The notes under the pieces: model-generated
The model's input: the letters and a program-made list of their open reading frames with translations, nothing else
Database searches by the model: none
Told to the model about the DNA's origin: nothing
Program-made: the position numbers and the translations under genes
Shown: one piece after another, positions 1 through 10,562 of the stretch
Position numbering within the stretch: position 1 is the stretch's first letter
Layout: every line of letters begins with the position of its first letter
Source of the DNA: Achatina immaculata
Lineage: Eukaryota > Mollusca > Gastropoda > Stylommatophora > Achatinidae
Assembly (NCBI GenBank): GCA_009760885.1
Contig: CM019719.1
Coordinates: 26,157,084-26,221,083 of the forward strand
Direction: 5' to 3'
DNA length: 64,000 bases

Positions 1-231
1 AAGTGCTTGGAAATACAGGCCTAACACTGTACCCCCAGTATGCCTTGATGGCATGGAAGTGGACATTTTGTCTTTAGGCTGCAGTTTTAAGTAAAAATAA
101 TTGTCATGTTTTTTTGTGTCTGTCCTGGCGTTATGTAGGCAGGGAACAGTGAGAAATTGTGAGATGAAAATGTAAATGAAGTCAAACAGGTCGTGTCGTG
201 ATATTTTTATGTCTCGTTTATCATTAACTAG

Positions 232-320
232 GATGTTCTGTCTGCTTGGCTGAAGTGGTCACCCGATAATGTGGGTCCTGATGGCAGAACTAGTGGCACT
301 GTCTGCGGGCAGGATCCCAG
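232..320 (+). CDS. RHBDF: iRhom exon a (iRhom homology domain)
   Basis: 89 nt: 29 codons plus 2 nt. Acceptor is AACTAG at 226-231 and donor is GTATGT at 321. It encodes [14 protein letters not shown] then [12 protein letters not shown] with a split Arg codon, matching the conserved iRhom GSVCHQDPR segment. The acceptor pyrimidine tract is weak, so the left edge is less certain than the right. Confidence 0.85.
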
Positions 321-3300
321 GTATGTGTCACATGGTGTTACCACGCATCTTTCCTTACTTAGTACTGTTCCATCAGTTTTTTATTGTTATTGTTGTCACA
401 TCTTTCCTTACTTAGTACTGTTCCATCAGTTTTTTATTGTTGTTGTTGTCACATCTTTCCTTACTTAGTACTGTAATGTTCCATCAGTTTGTCTTTTTTT
501 TTTTTTGTCACATCTTTCCTTACTGTAATATTACATTAGTTTGTCTTTGTGTCGTTGAAACTGACATCTTTCTTATTGGTACATTAGTTTTGGCTTTGGT
601 TAATTCATGTTTTTTTGATTGTAATAATCCTTGACCTTTGATTATGGTGAACCTCTGTGTCTTTTCTTGTGTTGTTTTGTCCCTCCTCATTTACTGTTAG
701 GTGTAGAGGTGAAGTGCAATTGTCTCCCAGTGGCTCACCTGTTAGCTTTGTACATTGAGATGTTCAGGGACTCTGCTATACCATCGGTCCATTGTTTGCA
801 TGGGCGGCCCCTTCCTCTGTCTTTGTGTGGTCTGTAAAACATTGCTCTCTGTGGTACACGTTCTGTTGGTAGTCGTGACACATAGCCGAACCATTTTATT
901 TGCTGTTTTTTAATATAGTTCAGAATTGATTCGACTCCTACTTTATTTCTAATGACATCATTTCTGATTCTATCCATTCTTGATATTCCAAGAATTCTTC
1001 TCAAGAATCTCATTTCAGTTGTTGTAATTTTCCTTTTGTCTTTTGCTGTCAGCATCCATGCCTGGCATTGACAAAGCTGGTATGAAGATTAACCTTTCTG
1101 TTTGTTGTATTATTTTTCTAGCTGTTCTTATGATTATGCAGAACCTCTCTGTTTGTTGTATTATTTTTCTAGCTGTTGTTATGATTATGCAGAACCTCTC
1201 TGTTTGTTGTATTATTTTTCTAGCTGTTCTTATGATTATGCTGAACCTCTCTGTTTGTTGTATTATTTTTCTAGCTGTTCTTATGATTATGCTGAACCTC
1301 TCTGTTTGTTGTATTATTTTTCTAGCTGTTCTTATGATTATGCTGAACCTCTCTGTTTGTTGTATTATTTTTTTCTAGCTGTTCTTATGATTATGCTGAA
1401 CCTCTCTGTTTGTTGTATTATTTTTCTAGCTGTTCTTATGATTATGCTGAACCTCTCTGTTTGTTGTATTATTTTGCTAGCCATTTTTCTTTTAATTGAA
1501 AATTTTGCAGTGTAATAAGCCTTTAAAGCAGTCACCATCATTTAATTTATACATTTTAGATCTGTGGTAATTTTATTCTGAATTTTTTTTTTTTTTTTCA
1601 GACTTGGCTGAATGTTGTTAGAAGTAAATGTAAATGTTTGTTACATTAATTGCTGTGAGGTTGGTTCTTTCCTTTCACAGGTATTGTAACAACCCTTCTT
1701 CAACGCCACCGTTTGAGTGGCCACAAGACATCACGGGCTGGCCTGTAAGATCTTGCTTTTTTTTTGTTGTTGTTGTTGTTGTTACAATATTTGGGGTTTG
1801 AGGATTATTTTGTATGGTGTTCTTAGAGTGTAACATTGACTGGTTGTGCTTGAGAGAAATCTAAAACACTTTTAAAATATCAAATGCTGCATTAGGGATT
1901 TATATGCACAGATATGCTGCTGTTTACAATTTTATATTTTTCAAAGACAGGATTTTAAAAAAAAACAACAGGATTTTGGGAAAATTTTCAGATTTTCTGG
2001 CTGTTATTTAATTGTTGTGATATTATTGGTCAGATGTAAATGCTTTAGCTGTGGGCCTTTAGCTGGGGAAAAAAAAAAACGTGAAAAGTGATGTGTGAGA
2101 TTTTTAAAAAGTTTTACAAGGTGCTCTGAAAGCCAAGAGACATTGGTTTATGGACTGGGTATTCATCATTGGTTTATGGACTGGGTATTCATCATTGGTT
2201 TATGGACTGGGTATTCATCATTGGTTTATGGACTGGGTATTCATCATTGGTTTATGGACTGGGTATTCATTATTGGTTTATGGACTGGGTATTCATCATT
2301 GGTTTATGGACTGGGTATTCATTATTGGTTTATGGACTGGGTATTCATTATTGGCTTATGGACTGGGTATTCATCATTGGTTTATGGACTGAGTATTCAT
2401 CATTGGTTTATGGACTGAGTATTCATTATTGGTTTATGGACTGGGTATTCATCATTGGTTTATGGACTGGGTATTCATGCAATGAGAGAAGAACAAGCAG
2501 GATTTCGAAAAGGGAGAAGCTGTCTCGACCAGATCTTTACTCTCAGAATAATACTTGAAGAACATATTGAAAAGCAGAAACCATTAATACTGAATTTCAT
2601 AGATTTTAAGAAGGCATTTGATAGCATACACAGAGATTCATTATGGAGAATTTTATGTCTATATGGAATACCATCTAAAATTGTCAACATCATTAAGGAC
2701 TTATACAATGGATATGGTTGTGCAGTCAAGACAGAAGAAGGGATGAGTGAATGGTTCCAGATTGAAACAGGCGTGAAACAAGGATGTATACTGTCTCCTT
2801 TACTTTTTGGGATTACAATAGACTTCATAATGAAAAAATGCTGCACAGGTAACACAGGTATTGACTGGGTACATGGGACCCAACTAGAAGATCTTGATTT
2901 TGCTGATGACATAACTCTTATCAGTAATAATGTGAATTCCATGCAAGAAAAAACAGATATCCTATCTTCACTGGCTAGCAAAATAGGACTTGAAATTAAC
3001 AAGGACAAAACAAAAATAATGAAAATTCCCATCAATCAAAATGGAAAAATACACATAGAAGGGACAGATATTGAAGAAGTCAATCAATTTGCATACCTTG
3101 GCAGCTACATAGACCAGGATGGTGACACTAGAAAGGAAGTTAGGATCAGAATTGCAAAAGCAGCATCAATCTTCAAGAATCTTGAGAACATATGGAATTC
3201 AAAAGTTATAAGCACAAAAACCAAGTTAAGACTATTCAATTCAAATGTAATATCCACCCTCATTTATGCATGCGAAAGCTGGAAAACAACTAAAGAAATA

Positions 3301-6300
3301 GAAAAGAAATTAGACTCTTTTGAAAACAAATGCCTAAGGAAAATACTCGGCATCAAGTGGAATGAATTCAAGAACAATGCAGAGATAAGACAGATGACTG
3401 AACAACAACCAGTCTCACGGGTGATCAGGAAAAGGAGATGGACATATGTTGGCCACTTGATGAGAAGAAATGAGCAGAGAATCCCAAAACAAGCTATCAA
3501 GTGGAACACAACAGGCCGAAGAAAAAGGGGCAGACCGCGTGAAACTCTGAAGAGAACATTATTAAGAGAGGCCAAGTTAACAGGCATAAAATCCTTTGAT
3601 GAGGTTGAAAGACTCGCCGAAGACAGGAAAAATTGGCGAACTACTTTGCGAGCCCTATGTGACGTCTAACGGCACGGGAAGGATATAAGATAAGATATAA
3701 GATTCATCATTGGTTTATGGACTGGGTATTCATCATTGGTTTATGGACTGGGTATTCATCATTGGTTTATGGACTGGGTATTCATCATTGGTTTATGGAC
3801 TGGGTGTCTTCCTCCGTTTTTTTCTCACCTTACTCACTCCCTCCCTCACTTTGTAAAACTGCACCATACACCTCTGTCTACTTTATTTATGGACTGGGTA
3901 TTCATCATTGCACCCCAGACATGTCCACAGGCACTCATATTCCTCCCTCATTATATCCATCAGCATCCTGTGGCTAATAGTGCCTGCCCTGTTTTGGTTA
4001 GTCAGAGACATTGTACCAAATATTTTAGTGTGGATGTTTTTACCTTTTTTTTTTTACCTTTCTGAATGGTATGTTAGAATTTTTGTTGCTAGGTAACCTC
4101 CTTGTGTGCAGTCTGCCATTTTTTTTTTTTTTAGAGAACGACAGTAAGAAAAGTCCAGTCTGTTTATGCTTGTAGTTATTTATCACCGGTATAAAACACA
4201 ATTACATGACCTGTATGTTTTACTGATGACAGCTGCAAAACCTTCGTGTCCATTACGTCTTTCCTCTCTCTTGGTAATCAGAAAGCCCCAAATCCTTCAT
4301 TTACATGAAGGTTATGTTCTAAAAAATATTCTAATGGAAGTTAAATTTGTGCATAATATAAATGAGCACACATACACAAAAAACCCCTGATGTAATGAGC
4401 ATTTTAGCTGTTACTCCTACCATCCGTTGCTCTTCCAACCCAGACAAGATTAGGATGAACAGATATGTTTACTTTTCCTTGTGAGCTTTTAGGCAAAACC
4501 TTGAGATGAAAAGTTTCCTTGTGAGCTTACAGGCAAAGCCATAAGGTGAAAAGTTTCCTTGTGAGCATTTAGGCAAAAAGTGTGAGGTGAAAAGTTTCCT
4601 TGTGAGCTTTTAGGCAAAACCATGAGGTGAAAAGTTTACTTTCTCATGTGAACAATCTAAACTATGAAGTGAAAAGTTCTCTTGACTTTTCTCTGTAAGC
4701 ACTTAGAAAAGTTATCTTAAATTTTCCCTATACCTTAAATAAACAAGCAGTGGACATTGGACAAAACAGAACAAGGAAATTGGCTTTCAGGTTGACCATT
4801 AGACATGTTTTCAGCAAATATGAGGCCTTTTGTTATTGTAGATTTGTGTATTTCCATTCTTTTATCTTGCCACGCATGTAGATCTGCCTGGACACAGCCA
4901 AACCAAACCAGTCACTGGCAAGCCAGGTAGACAAACACATGAACTGTGAGATTCTGGGTAGGCCCTGCTGTTTTGGCATTCAGGGAGAGTGCATCATTAC
5001 CACCAGAGAGCATTGTGACCTCAAAAGAGGGTTTTTCCATGATGAAGCCTCTCTTTGCTCCCAGGTATGGGCCCGGAGTAAAAAAAAACAATTTCATTTG
5101 CTTTGCCTTCTGAAATATCACAATTGCTTTGCCTTCTGAAATATCACAATTGCTTTGCCTTCTGAAATATCACAGTTGCTTTGCCTTCTGAAATATCACA
5201 ATTGCTTTGCCTTCTGAAATATCACAATTGCTTTGCCTTCTGAAATATCACAATTTCTTTGCCTTCTGAAATATCACAATTGCTTTGCCTTCTGAAATAT
5301 CACAATTGCTTTGCCTTCTGAAATATCACAATTGCTTTGCCTTCTGAAATATCACAATTGCTTTGCCTTCTGAAATATCACAATTGCTTTGCCTTCTGAA
5401 ATATCACAATTGCTTTGCCTTCTGAAATATCACAATTGCTTTGCCTTCTGAAATATCACAATTGCTTTGCCTTCTGAAGATCACAATTTCTTTGCCTTCT
5501 GAAATATCACAATTGCTTTGCCTTCTGAAATATCACAATTTCTTTGCCTTCTGAAATATCACAATTGCTTTGCCTTCTGAAGATCACAATTTCTTTGCCT
5601 TCTGAAGATCACAATTTCTTTGCCTTCTGAAGATCACAATTTCTTTGCCTTCTGAAATATCACAATTGCTTTGCCTTCTGAAGATCACAATTTCTTTGCC
5701 TTCTGAAATATCACAATTTGCTTTGCCTTCTGAAGATCACAATTTCTTTGCCTTCTGAAATATCACAATTTCTTTGCCTTCTGAAATATCACAATTTCTT
5801 TGCCTTCTGAAGATCACAATTTCTTTGCCTTCTGAAATATCACAATTTCTTTGCCTTCTGAAGATCACATTGCTTTTGCAAACATTTTGCTAATGTGTCA
5901 CCTCCTTCTACAGTGTATTAACCTTGTTTTTTGACATTTGGTTGGTTTTGTGAATGTTTTGTATTTTAACACAAGGACCTTTTTAGGCTGTAGTATAAGA
6001 TAACATAAGATTGTGGACTGTTCAGCTGAACTTTCCCTTACCCCTAGCTCAAGGATTTTTAAACAGGCAGGGAGGGAACACACCCCCCCCCAAAAAAAAA
6101 AAAAAAAAATTGGGCCGATGGAAGTCCGTGTTTTAATTGCGCAAATAAAACAGTAAAAATCTCTCCAATTTTAGTTTACTAGTGTGTTTGTGATTTGCTG
6201 GGTTTTTTTTTTCTGTAAATAATTATGATAATCCTTATGTTTTTCCTTCAGATTTTCTGTTCCTAGCTGTCTGTATGTAAAACAAAACAAAGCTATTCAC

Positions 6301-9300
6301 ATCTTTTGCAGTCATGCTGGTATCTTATAGGACTGGTGATGATGATGGTTTAAAATGTCTGGCCAAGGGTATTGTGATGACATACTGGACAATCCCACTA
6401 GGTGTAGGAATCATGAAAGGATTAAGAACCCCTGTCCAAGCTTTTTGTTGTTAAGTTATGAGCATTAATTAGAGCAAAGAGCCATTCACTGACAACTGCT
6501 GAGTCAGTTTTAACAATTCATTCAAGATAGTCCCACACCAAATGTAGGAGGATAGTACATCTTCAGAAACATACTGGAAGGGTTTGCAAGAAACATACAC
6601 AACTAGACATATGAGGGGTGATTGATAAGTTCTCGGTATAAGGTACAAATACTCGAAAAACACAGTTGATATTACATGCATTTCTAGATCAGGTTAATGT
6701 GAGATTAAACACCATGTTTCAAGAAATTAACTACAGCCAATTTTTTTTTTACATGCTACTGAAGTTGTAAGGGGTGGCAGAAATTGAGAAAATGGATAAA
6801 ATTTCTCATCGAGCAGTCATTCGGTATCTCTGCAACAAGAGTTTATCATCAAAGGAGATTCATGAGGATATGGTAGTTACTCTAGGGGAGAGTGTCCCTT
6901 CTTACAGCACAGTGAAGAAATGGGCAGCTCAGTTCAAGCATGGAAGAGAGAGTCTGGAGGATGATCCCTGTCCAGGAAGACTAAGAACAGTAACTACAGA
7001 TGAAACCACTGGCAGAATCCATGACTTGATGATGGAGGATTGACAACTAACTGAGCAGTACATTGCTACTGAGTTGGGCATCTTCCAGGAACGTGTTCAT
7101 GCCATTATTCACAATGATCTTCAAATGACAAAGGTCTACTCGGTGGGTCCCGAAACTTCTTGGAGCTGATGACAAATGGCAGCGTCTCAACATGTCAAGA
7201 GACAATCTTGACCATTTTTCTGCAGATCCTGACAAGTTACTTCAGCAATTTGTGACTACGGGTGAGACTTGGGTTCATCATTTTTAACCAGAAACCAAAG
7301 AACAGTTAAAGCAGTGGAAACATCATGGATCCCCACCTCCAAAGAAAGTAAGGGTGGTTCTGTCTGCAGGCAAAGTGATGGCTTCCATCTTTTGGGATTC
7401 AGAAGGTGTACTGTTGATAGACTATCTTCAAAAGGGCAGAATGGTCACCAGGGCCTATTACGCTAATCTTGTGAAGCAACTGCGGATCAAATTGAAGGAA
7501 AAGCATCGAGGGAAATTTATGAGAGGAGTCATCTTTCACCAAGATAATGCTCCAGTTCACAAGTCGGCGGTGGCAATGACTGCCATTCATGAATGCGGCT
7601 TCCAGCTTCTTGAAATCCTCCTTATTCTCCAGATTTGGCCCCTTTCCAGGTAAAACAGCAGTGATTTTTTAAAGTTTTATTTTTTAAAAACAAATACTGT
7701 TCATGTGTCATGGATATTGTTTGTTAGGTTAAGAGTTAAGCTGACATGCTTCCTTTCATTTAGAAAGTAAAAAACTAATTTAACGTCCTCTTGTAGGTGA
7801 ACTGCTTCGAGGAGATTTGTGGAATGATCCCATTTGCCAACCCTAAAAGTCCTGATCAGTTTTACAGATTGTGGACGTCGCTGTTTCTTCATGGAGGGTA
7901 AGTTTTTGTTGTTTTAAACACCAGGTTGAAGTCTGAGTTTCACATGGTGCTGGATGACAGGGTTTTTGCAATCATGAAAACTCAGAGTTCATGAACAAGT
8001 TCTGTTTGTAAGTCAGACTTGTATGTAGGCTGCAAGTTCTGTTTGTAAGTCAGACTTTTACGTAGGCTGGAAGAATTAAGTGCGGTTCATATCTAACATA
8101 AGTTATATAGTACTTAGTGTGGTATACAGTGTATTTTTCTGTGCATAAAAACACTAAAGAAAGAAATGACATTGTAGATGCCCAGTGTTTTGAATCACTC
8201 CACAAAATAGTCCCCCATTTATTATTATGAACCTTGTATGTAACTCAGATTTTTAATATAATAGGCGTTAAAGGCATTCATAATTACAAGTAGTGTGTAA
8301 AACGTTCATAACTTGGGGACTCCTTATACAGTCATCCTCACCTCCAGCAAAAATTTCGTAGTTATGTTACACAAAAATTCTTAGTTTGCATTCTGAATGG
8401 TCTTCAGTGTCATTTGCTGTGTTTCAGATTAGTCCATCTTGGCATCACAATAGTTTTTCAAATGTGGATTATGAGAGACCTTGAGAAATTGATGGGGGCA
8501 ATTCGTACAACCATCATTTACATTGGGTCTGGAGTGGCAGGAAATCTGGCCAGCTGTACATTCATTCCATATCAAGTAGAGGTATTATTTTTTTTTGGCT
8601 AACACTTTTTTTTTTTTACCATTATAAATGGTCAAAATTTATATAATGATCACAAAATACCAGTGCCAAGAAAATCAGTCATTTGCAAGTCCTTTGTGGA
8701 TCTTTGCCTCCCTAACAGCTCTCTTGTATGCCTATCAATTGGAAGCAAGATGTCCTACTGCTGATGCATCCATTCGCAGATCGTCAACGTCTTGCAGCCG
8801 TCTTCGCTTTGGTTTTCCGTTTTTCCCATTATGTTCTCTTCCAAGATTGTCATCTCCAAATTCTCATGACCTTTAATATGTCCAAAATATTTAAGTTTTC
8901 TCTGTTTAATCTTCTTTACTAACTAGCCTTCTTCAACATAAATTCTTGTGGTATGGGTAATTTTTTTTTTTTCTTGATATTTCAAGAACTCAGCTATAGC
9001 ATTTACATTCAAAGGCATTTATGTGTTTCTCAGCTGTTTTGTTAAGTGTCCAGGTCTCATAGTAAAGATGCAGAAATCTTATTTTTGTAGTTCTGTCTGT
9101 TCCTCTCCACAGCCTCTTTAGGAAACTATAACCATTTATTTTCCAACCTCACTTATGCTGTATTGCTCTCTGTAAACGGACTCTCTGTAACCTGTTACTG
9201 AGTAGAGATTGTTTTGGTGGAACCTATAATGAGGTCTAGCTTTGCAGCTAAATAGAAGAACATTAACTCTTCTACTGCCGTAGTCAATATCGTGATAACT

Positions 9301-10562
9301 TCCTGTTAGTCTAGTGACTGCCATTGTCATTATAGTGATTTTGTTTCGTTGCAGCGTAAAACTATTGTAAAACTTTTTATTGCACATCTGGTGACCTTTC
9401 ATAATTTAGATCAAAGCGTGGCTAACAACCGAGCGATGTGTTAACGGAGAAATTTCAGTATTTATTGTGATTTCGGAAGCATAAGGACATGTCCTATAAC
9501 CCAACTACCATTCCTGAATGTACCCCATGTACATCTAGACCTATTAAATGGACTGGAGAAGTAGTTAGATGGTAATTTCAGACATTATTTTAGTGAGAAT
9601 GCCACCACACGATGAGATCGGATGAAAATTTAAATAGATCTGAAAATCACCGATGGTAAACATTGTACATCTAGGCATCGCCGATGGTAAGCACTACACA
9701 GTTATCATCTAAAATCATCACACTTCTTCTTTTTCCCTAAAAAACTCTTCATTTATGAAATCTTCTTACATTTACAACTATTTTCATGCCTAATATGTAT
9801 ACTTTTAAAGTGGAAATACTTTGTACATTCACTTTTACAACTACACCCCCTATACATATCAAGACCCACGTTTTTTTGTGTGGCACGGACAGGAACGTTC
9901 GTGTTTTTTTCTGGGGCACAGGAAGAGTTAATCAAGTTTTGTATGCACTTATTTTTAGGCGGTTCAACATGTAGGTCATTATCATTATTGAATGGACTAG
10001 TAAATTGTTAGTTTCATAGCACGCATAAAAAGAATGGAAATTAAAAATAGTATTGCATATTTGTGGGAAAAATGTCATCTTTGATGTTAATTAAAATTTT
10101 GTTGTTGTTGTTTCCCAGGCTGGCCCATCTGGAGCACAGTTCGGCATTGCTGCATGTCTGTTGGTTGAAGTAATTCAGAGCTATCAGATGTACAGGCATC
10201 CACGTGTGGCTTTATTGAAGCTGTGTGTGCCCTTGCTTTGTTTCTTCATTCTGGGCCTTCTCCCATGGTTTGACAACTGGGCCCATATCTTTGGATTTAT
10301 TTTTGGTTTTCTCTTAGCCTTTGCCCTCATGCCATACATAACTTTTGGGCCATTTGACAGGCGACGCAAAATTATCGGCATTCTTGTGTGCTTGGGTGCT
10401 GCCATTGGTTTGTTCACAATATTAGTAATCGTATTTTACGTTGCTCCGCTGACTGACTGTCACTGGTGTATCTATTTGAATTGCATTCCATTTACTGCGG
10501 ATTTCTGCGAGAATATGGCGGTTGAGCTAAAGAAAAATGCTACATACTCTGCATATATTTGA
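232..10562 (+). CDS. RHBDF: inactive rhomboid protein (iRhom), 3' six exons, partial gene
   Basis: Six exons (232-320, 1681-1744, 4882-5064, 7797-7897, 8428-8581, 10119-10562) splice in compatible phases into the C-terminal part of an iRhom: end of the iRhom homology domain ([44 protein letters not shown]) followed by the rhomboid-like membrane core ([46 protein letters not shown]) and a short tail ending at TGA 10560-10562. iRhoms are ER/Golgi pseudoproteases; in mammals they control ADAM17 trafficking and EGFR-ligand signalling (family knowledge). The N-terminal cytosolic region lies left of the window. Introns hold minisatellites, LINE fragments and a mariner. Identification is firm. Confidence 0.95.
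715..1078 (-). mobile_element. LINE 3' remnant, family E
   Basis: Antisense stretch encoding the C-terminal region after the reverse transcriptase of a non-LTR element: [34 protein letters not shown], then [15 protein letters not shown] and [12 protein letters not shown]. The order RRILGI..., W.G(H/Y)..R, GRGRP.. is typical of such tails. No RT catalytic motifs remain; it is a dead 5'-truncated copy inside iRhom intron 1. Confidence 0.8.
1083..1480. repeat. 51-bp minisatellite in iRhom intron 1
   Basis: About eight copies of a 51-bp unit (CTGTTTGTTGTATTATTTTT, CTAGCTGTTCTTATGATTAT, GCTGAACCT). As 51 is a multiple of 3, stop-free overlapping frames appear ([16 protein letters not shown] repeats); these are array artefacts, not genes. 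Confidence 0.95.
1681..1744 (+). CDS. RHBDF: iRhom exon b (iRhom homology domain)
   Basis: 64 nt between acceptor CCTTTCACAG and donor GTAAGA. The first base completes the Arg codon of the previous exon, then [10 protein letters not shown] and [11 protein letters not shown], the family EWPxDITxWPIC motif interrupted by the intron before IC. Too short to show as an ORF. Confidence 0.92.
2145..2478. repeat. 26-bp minisatellite, left part, iRhom intron 2
   Basis: About 13 copies of GGTTTATGGACTGGGTATTC+ATCATT with C/T variants. The same array continues at 3703-3804 on the far side of a LINE insertion, with one stray unit near 3885-3908. Confidence 0.95.
2479..3702 (+). mobile_element. LINE family A copy with open RT reading frame
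   Basis: Truncated non-LTR retrotransposon whose RT frame is open to the stop at 3667-3669; the nominal start at 2455 is borrowed from the flanking array. Palm motifs in order: [12 protein letters not shown] (A), [13 protein letters not shown] (B), [11 protein letters not shown] (C, FADD), [12 protein letters not shown] (D), FAYLGSYI (E), then the tail domain [24 protein letters not shown]. No endonuclease: 5'-truncated. The 3' end is ATAAGATAAGATATAAGAT. It sits inside the 26-bp array, with ATTCAT at both junctions as a possible short target duplication. Confidence 0.93.
3703..3910. repeat. 26-bp minisatellite, right part, iRhom intron 2
   Basis: Four units of the array seen at 2145-2478 continue to about 3804 directly after the LINE tail; a lone unit recurs at about 3885-3908 after 80 bp of unrelated sequence. 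Confidence 0.93.
4474..4640. repeat. 40-bp tandem repeat, iRhom intron 2
   Basis: Four imperfect copies of TTTCCTTGTGAGCTTTTAGG followed by CAAAACCATGAGGTGAAAAG, with a fifth decayed unit after it. Confidence 0.85.
4882..5064 (+). CDS. RHBDF: iRhom exon c (Cys-rich luminal segment)
   Basis: 183 nt, 61 codons, phase 0 at both ends. Acceptor GCATGTAG, donor GTATGG. It begins IC (completing WPIC), continues [19 protein letters not shown], then [18 protein letters not shown] and LCSQ. The regularly spaced cysteines (WPIC, MNC, PCC, GEC, EHC, LCS) are those of the luminal iRhom homology domain, expected to form disulfides in the ER lumen. Confidence 0.95.
5094..5872. repeat. 26-bp minisatellite, iRhom intron 3
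   Basis: About 30 copies of TGCTTTGCCTTCTGAAATAT+CACAAT, beginning 30 bp after the donor of exon c. The first half is homogeneous; after about 5470 a 25-bp variant (CTGAAGATCACAATTTCTTT) alternates with it. Confidence 0.95.
6610..7648 (+). mobile_element. mariner pseudogene, 3'-truncated, iRhom intron 3
   Basis: Starts with a mariner-like end TATGAGGGGTGATTGATAAG at 6610. The transposase begins near 6774 with an HTH half ([47 protein letters not shown]), followed by frame breaks and stops. The first catalytic region reads [10 protein letters not shown] (Asp lost), the second is intact ([11 protein letters not shown]), and sequence stops within YSPDLAP before the third Asp. No right terminal repeat is visible, so it is a dead copy. 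Confidence 0.88.
7797..7897 (+). CDS. RHBDF: iRhom exon d (loop and TM2 start)
   Basis: 101 nt between acceptor CCTCTTGTAG and donor GTAAGT. It encodes [18 protein letters not shown] then [15 protein letters not shown] and the first two bases of a Gly codon. [13 protein letters not shown] is near-invariant in iRhoms and starts the second membrane helix. The preceding intron carries the 26-bp array and a mariner. Confidence 0.95.
8000..8070. repeat. short direct duplication, iRhom intron 4
   Basis: A roughly 37-bp segment (AGTTCTGTTTGTAAGTCAGA, CTTGTATGTAGGCTG) is present twice in tandem. The rest of intron 4 shows nothing recognisable. Confidence 0.7.
8428..8581 (+). CDS. RHBDF: iRhom exon e (TM2-TM3)
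   Basis: 154 nt: one base completing Gly, then 51 codons. Acceptor GTGTTTCAG, donor GTATTA. It encodes [20 protein letters not shown], then an SGVAGNLAS helix and PYQVE. In active rhomboids the TM2 motif is HL.x.N; here the Asn position of HLxxN reads Thr (HLGIT), as expected for a pseudoprotease. Confidence 0.95.
8676..9122 (-). mobile_element. LINE family D 3' fragment, iRhom intron 5
   Basis: Antisense tail of the family seen best at 42805-43183: on the minus strand it reads through the AFECKCY region, [13 protein letters not shown] basic stretch and the [23 protein letters not shown] end, with several disruptions. Inserted antisense to iRhom between exons e and f. Confidence 0.82.
9130..10118 (+). 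other. remainder of iRhom intron 5
   Basis: No coding exon, terminal repeats or array recognised. It holds only a T-rich (GTT)n run before the terminal exon acceptor. Confidence 0.5.
10119..10562 (+). CDS. RHBDF: iRhom terminal coding exon (TM4-TM7)
   Basis: 444 nt including TGA; acceptor GTTTCCCAG. It starts [18 protein letters not shown], carries [16 protein letters not shown] and [13 protein letters not shown], then a last helix ([15 protein letters not shown]) and the conserved Cys tail (DCHWC..LNCIPF..DFC). The family's GPxG replaces the catalytic GxSG of active rhomboids; unusually the Ser position is Ser here (GPSG) and the TM6 His (AHIFG) is present, but Pro precedes the Ser. Confidence 0.96.
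   Translation, partial: AGPSGAQFGIAACLLVEVIQSYQMYRHPRVALLKLCVPLLCFFILGLLPWFDNWAHIFGFIFGFLLAFALMPYITFGPFDRRRKIIGILVCLGAAIGLFTILVIVFYVAPLTDCHWCIYLNCIPFTADFCENMAVELKKNATYSAYI

Larger units (their letters stand above)
321..1680 (+). other. iRhom intron 1: degenerate array, LINE remnant and 51-bp array
   Basis: No coding exon seen. About 340-540 repeats a roughly 70-bp motif (CACATCTTTCCTTACTTAG then TACTGTTCCATCAG and a T-rich spacer) three times. The 51-bp array and the antisense LINE remnant are listed separately. Confidence 0.7.

Noticed and set aside
2475..3035. 186-codon minus-strand ORF
   Set aside because: Antisense shadow of the LINE A reverse transcriptase frame.
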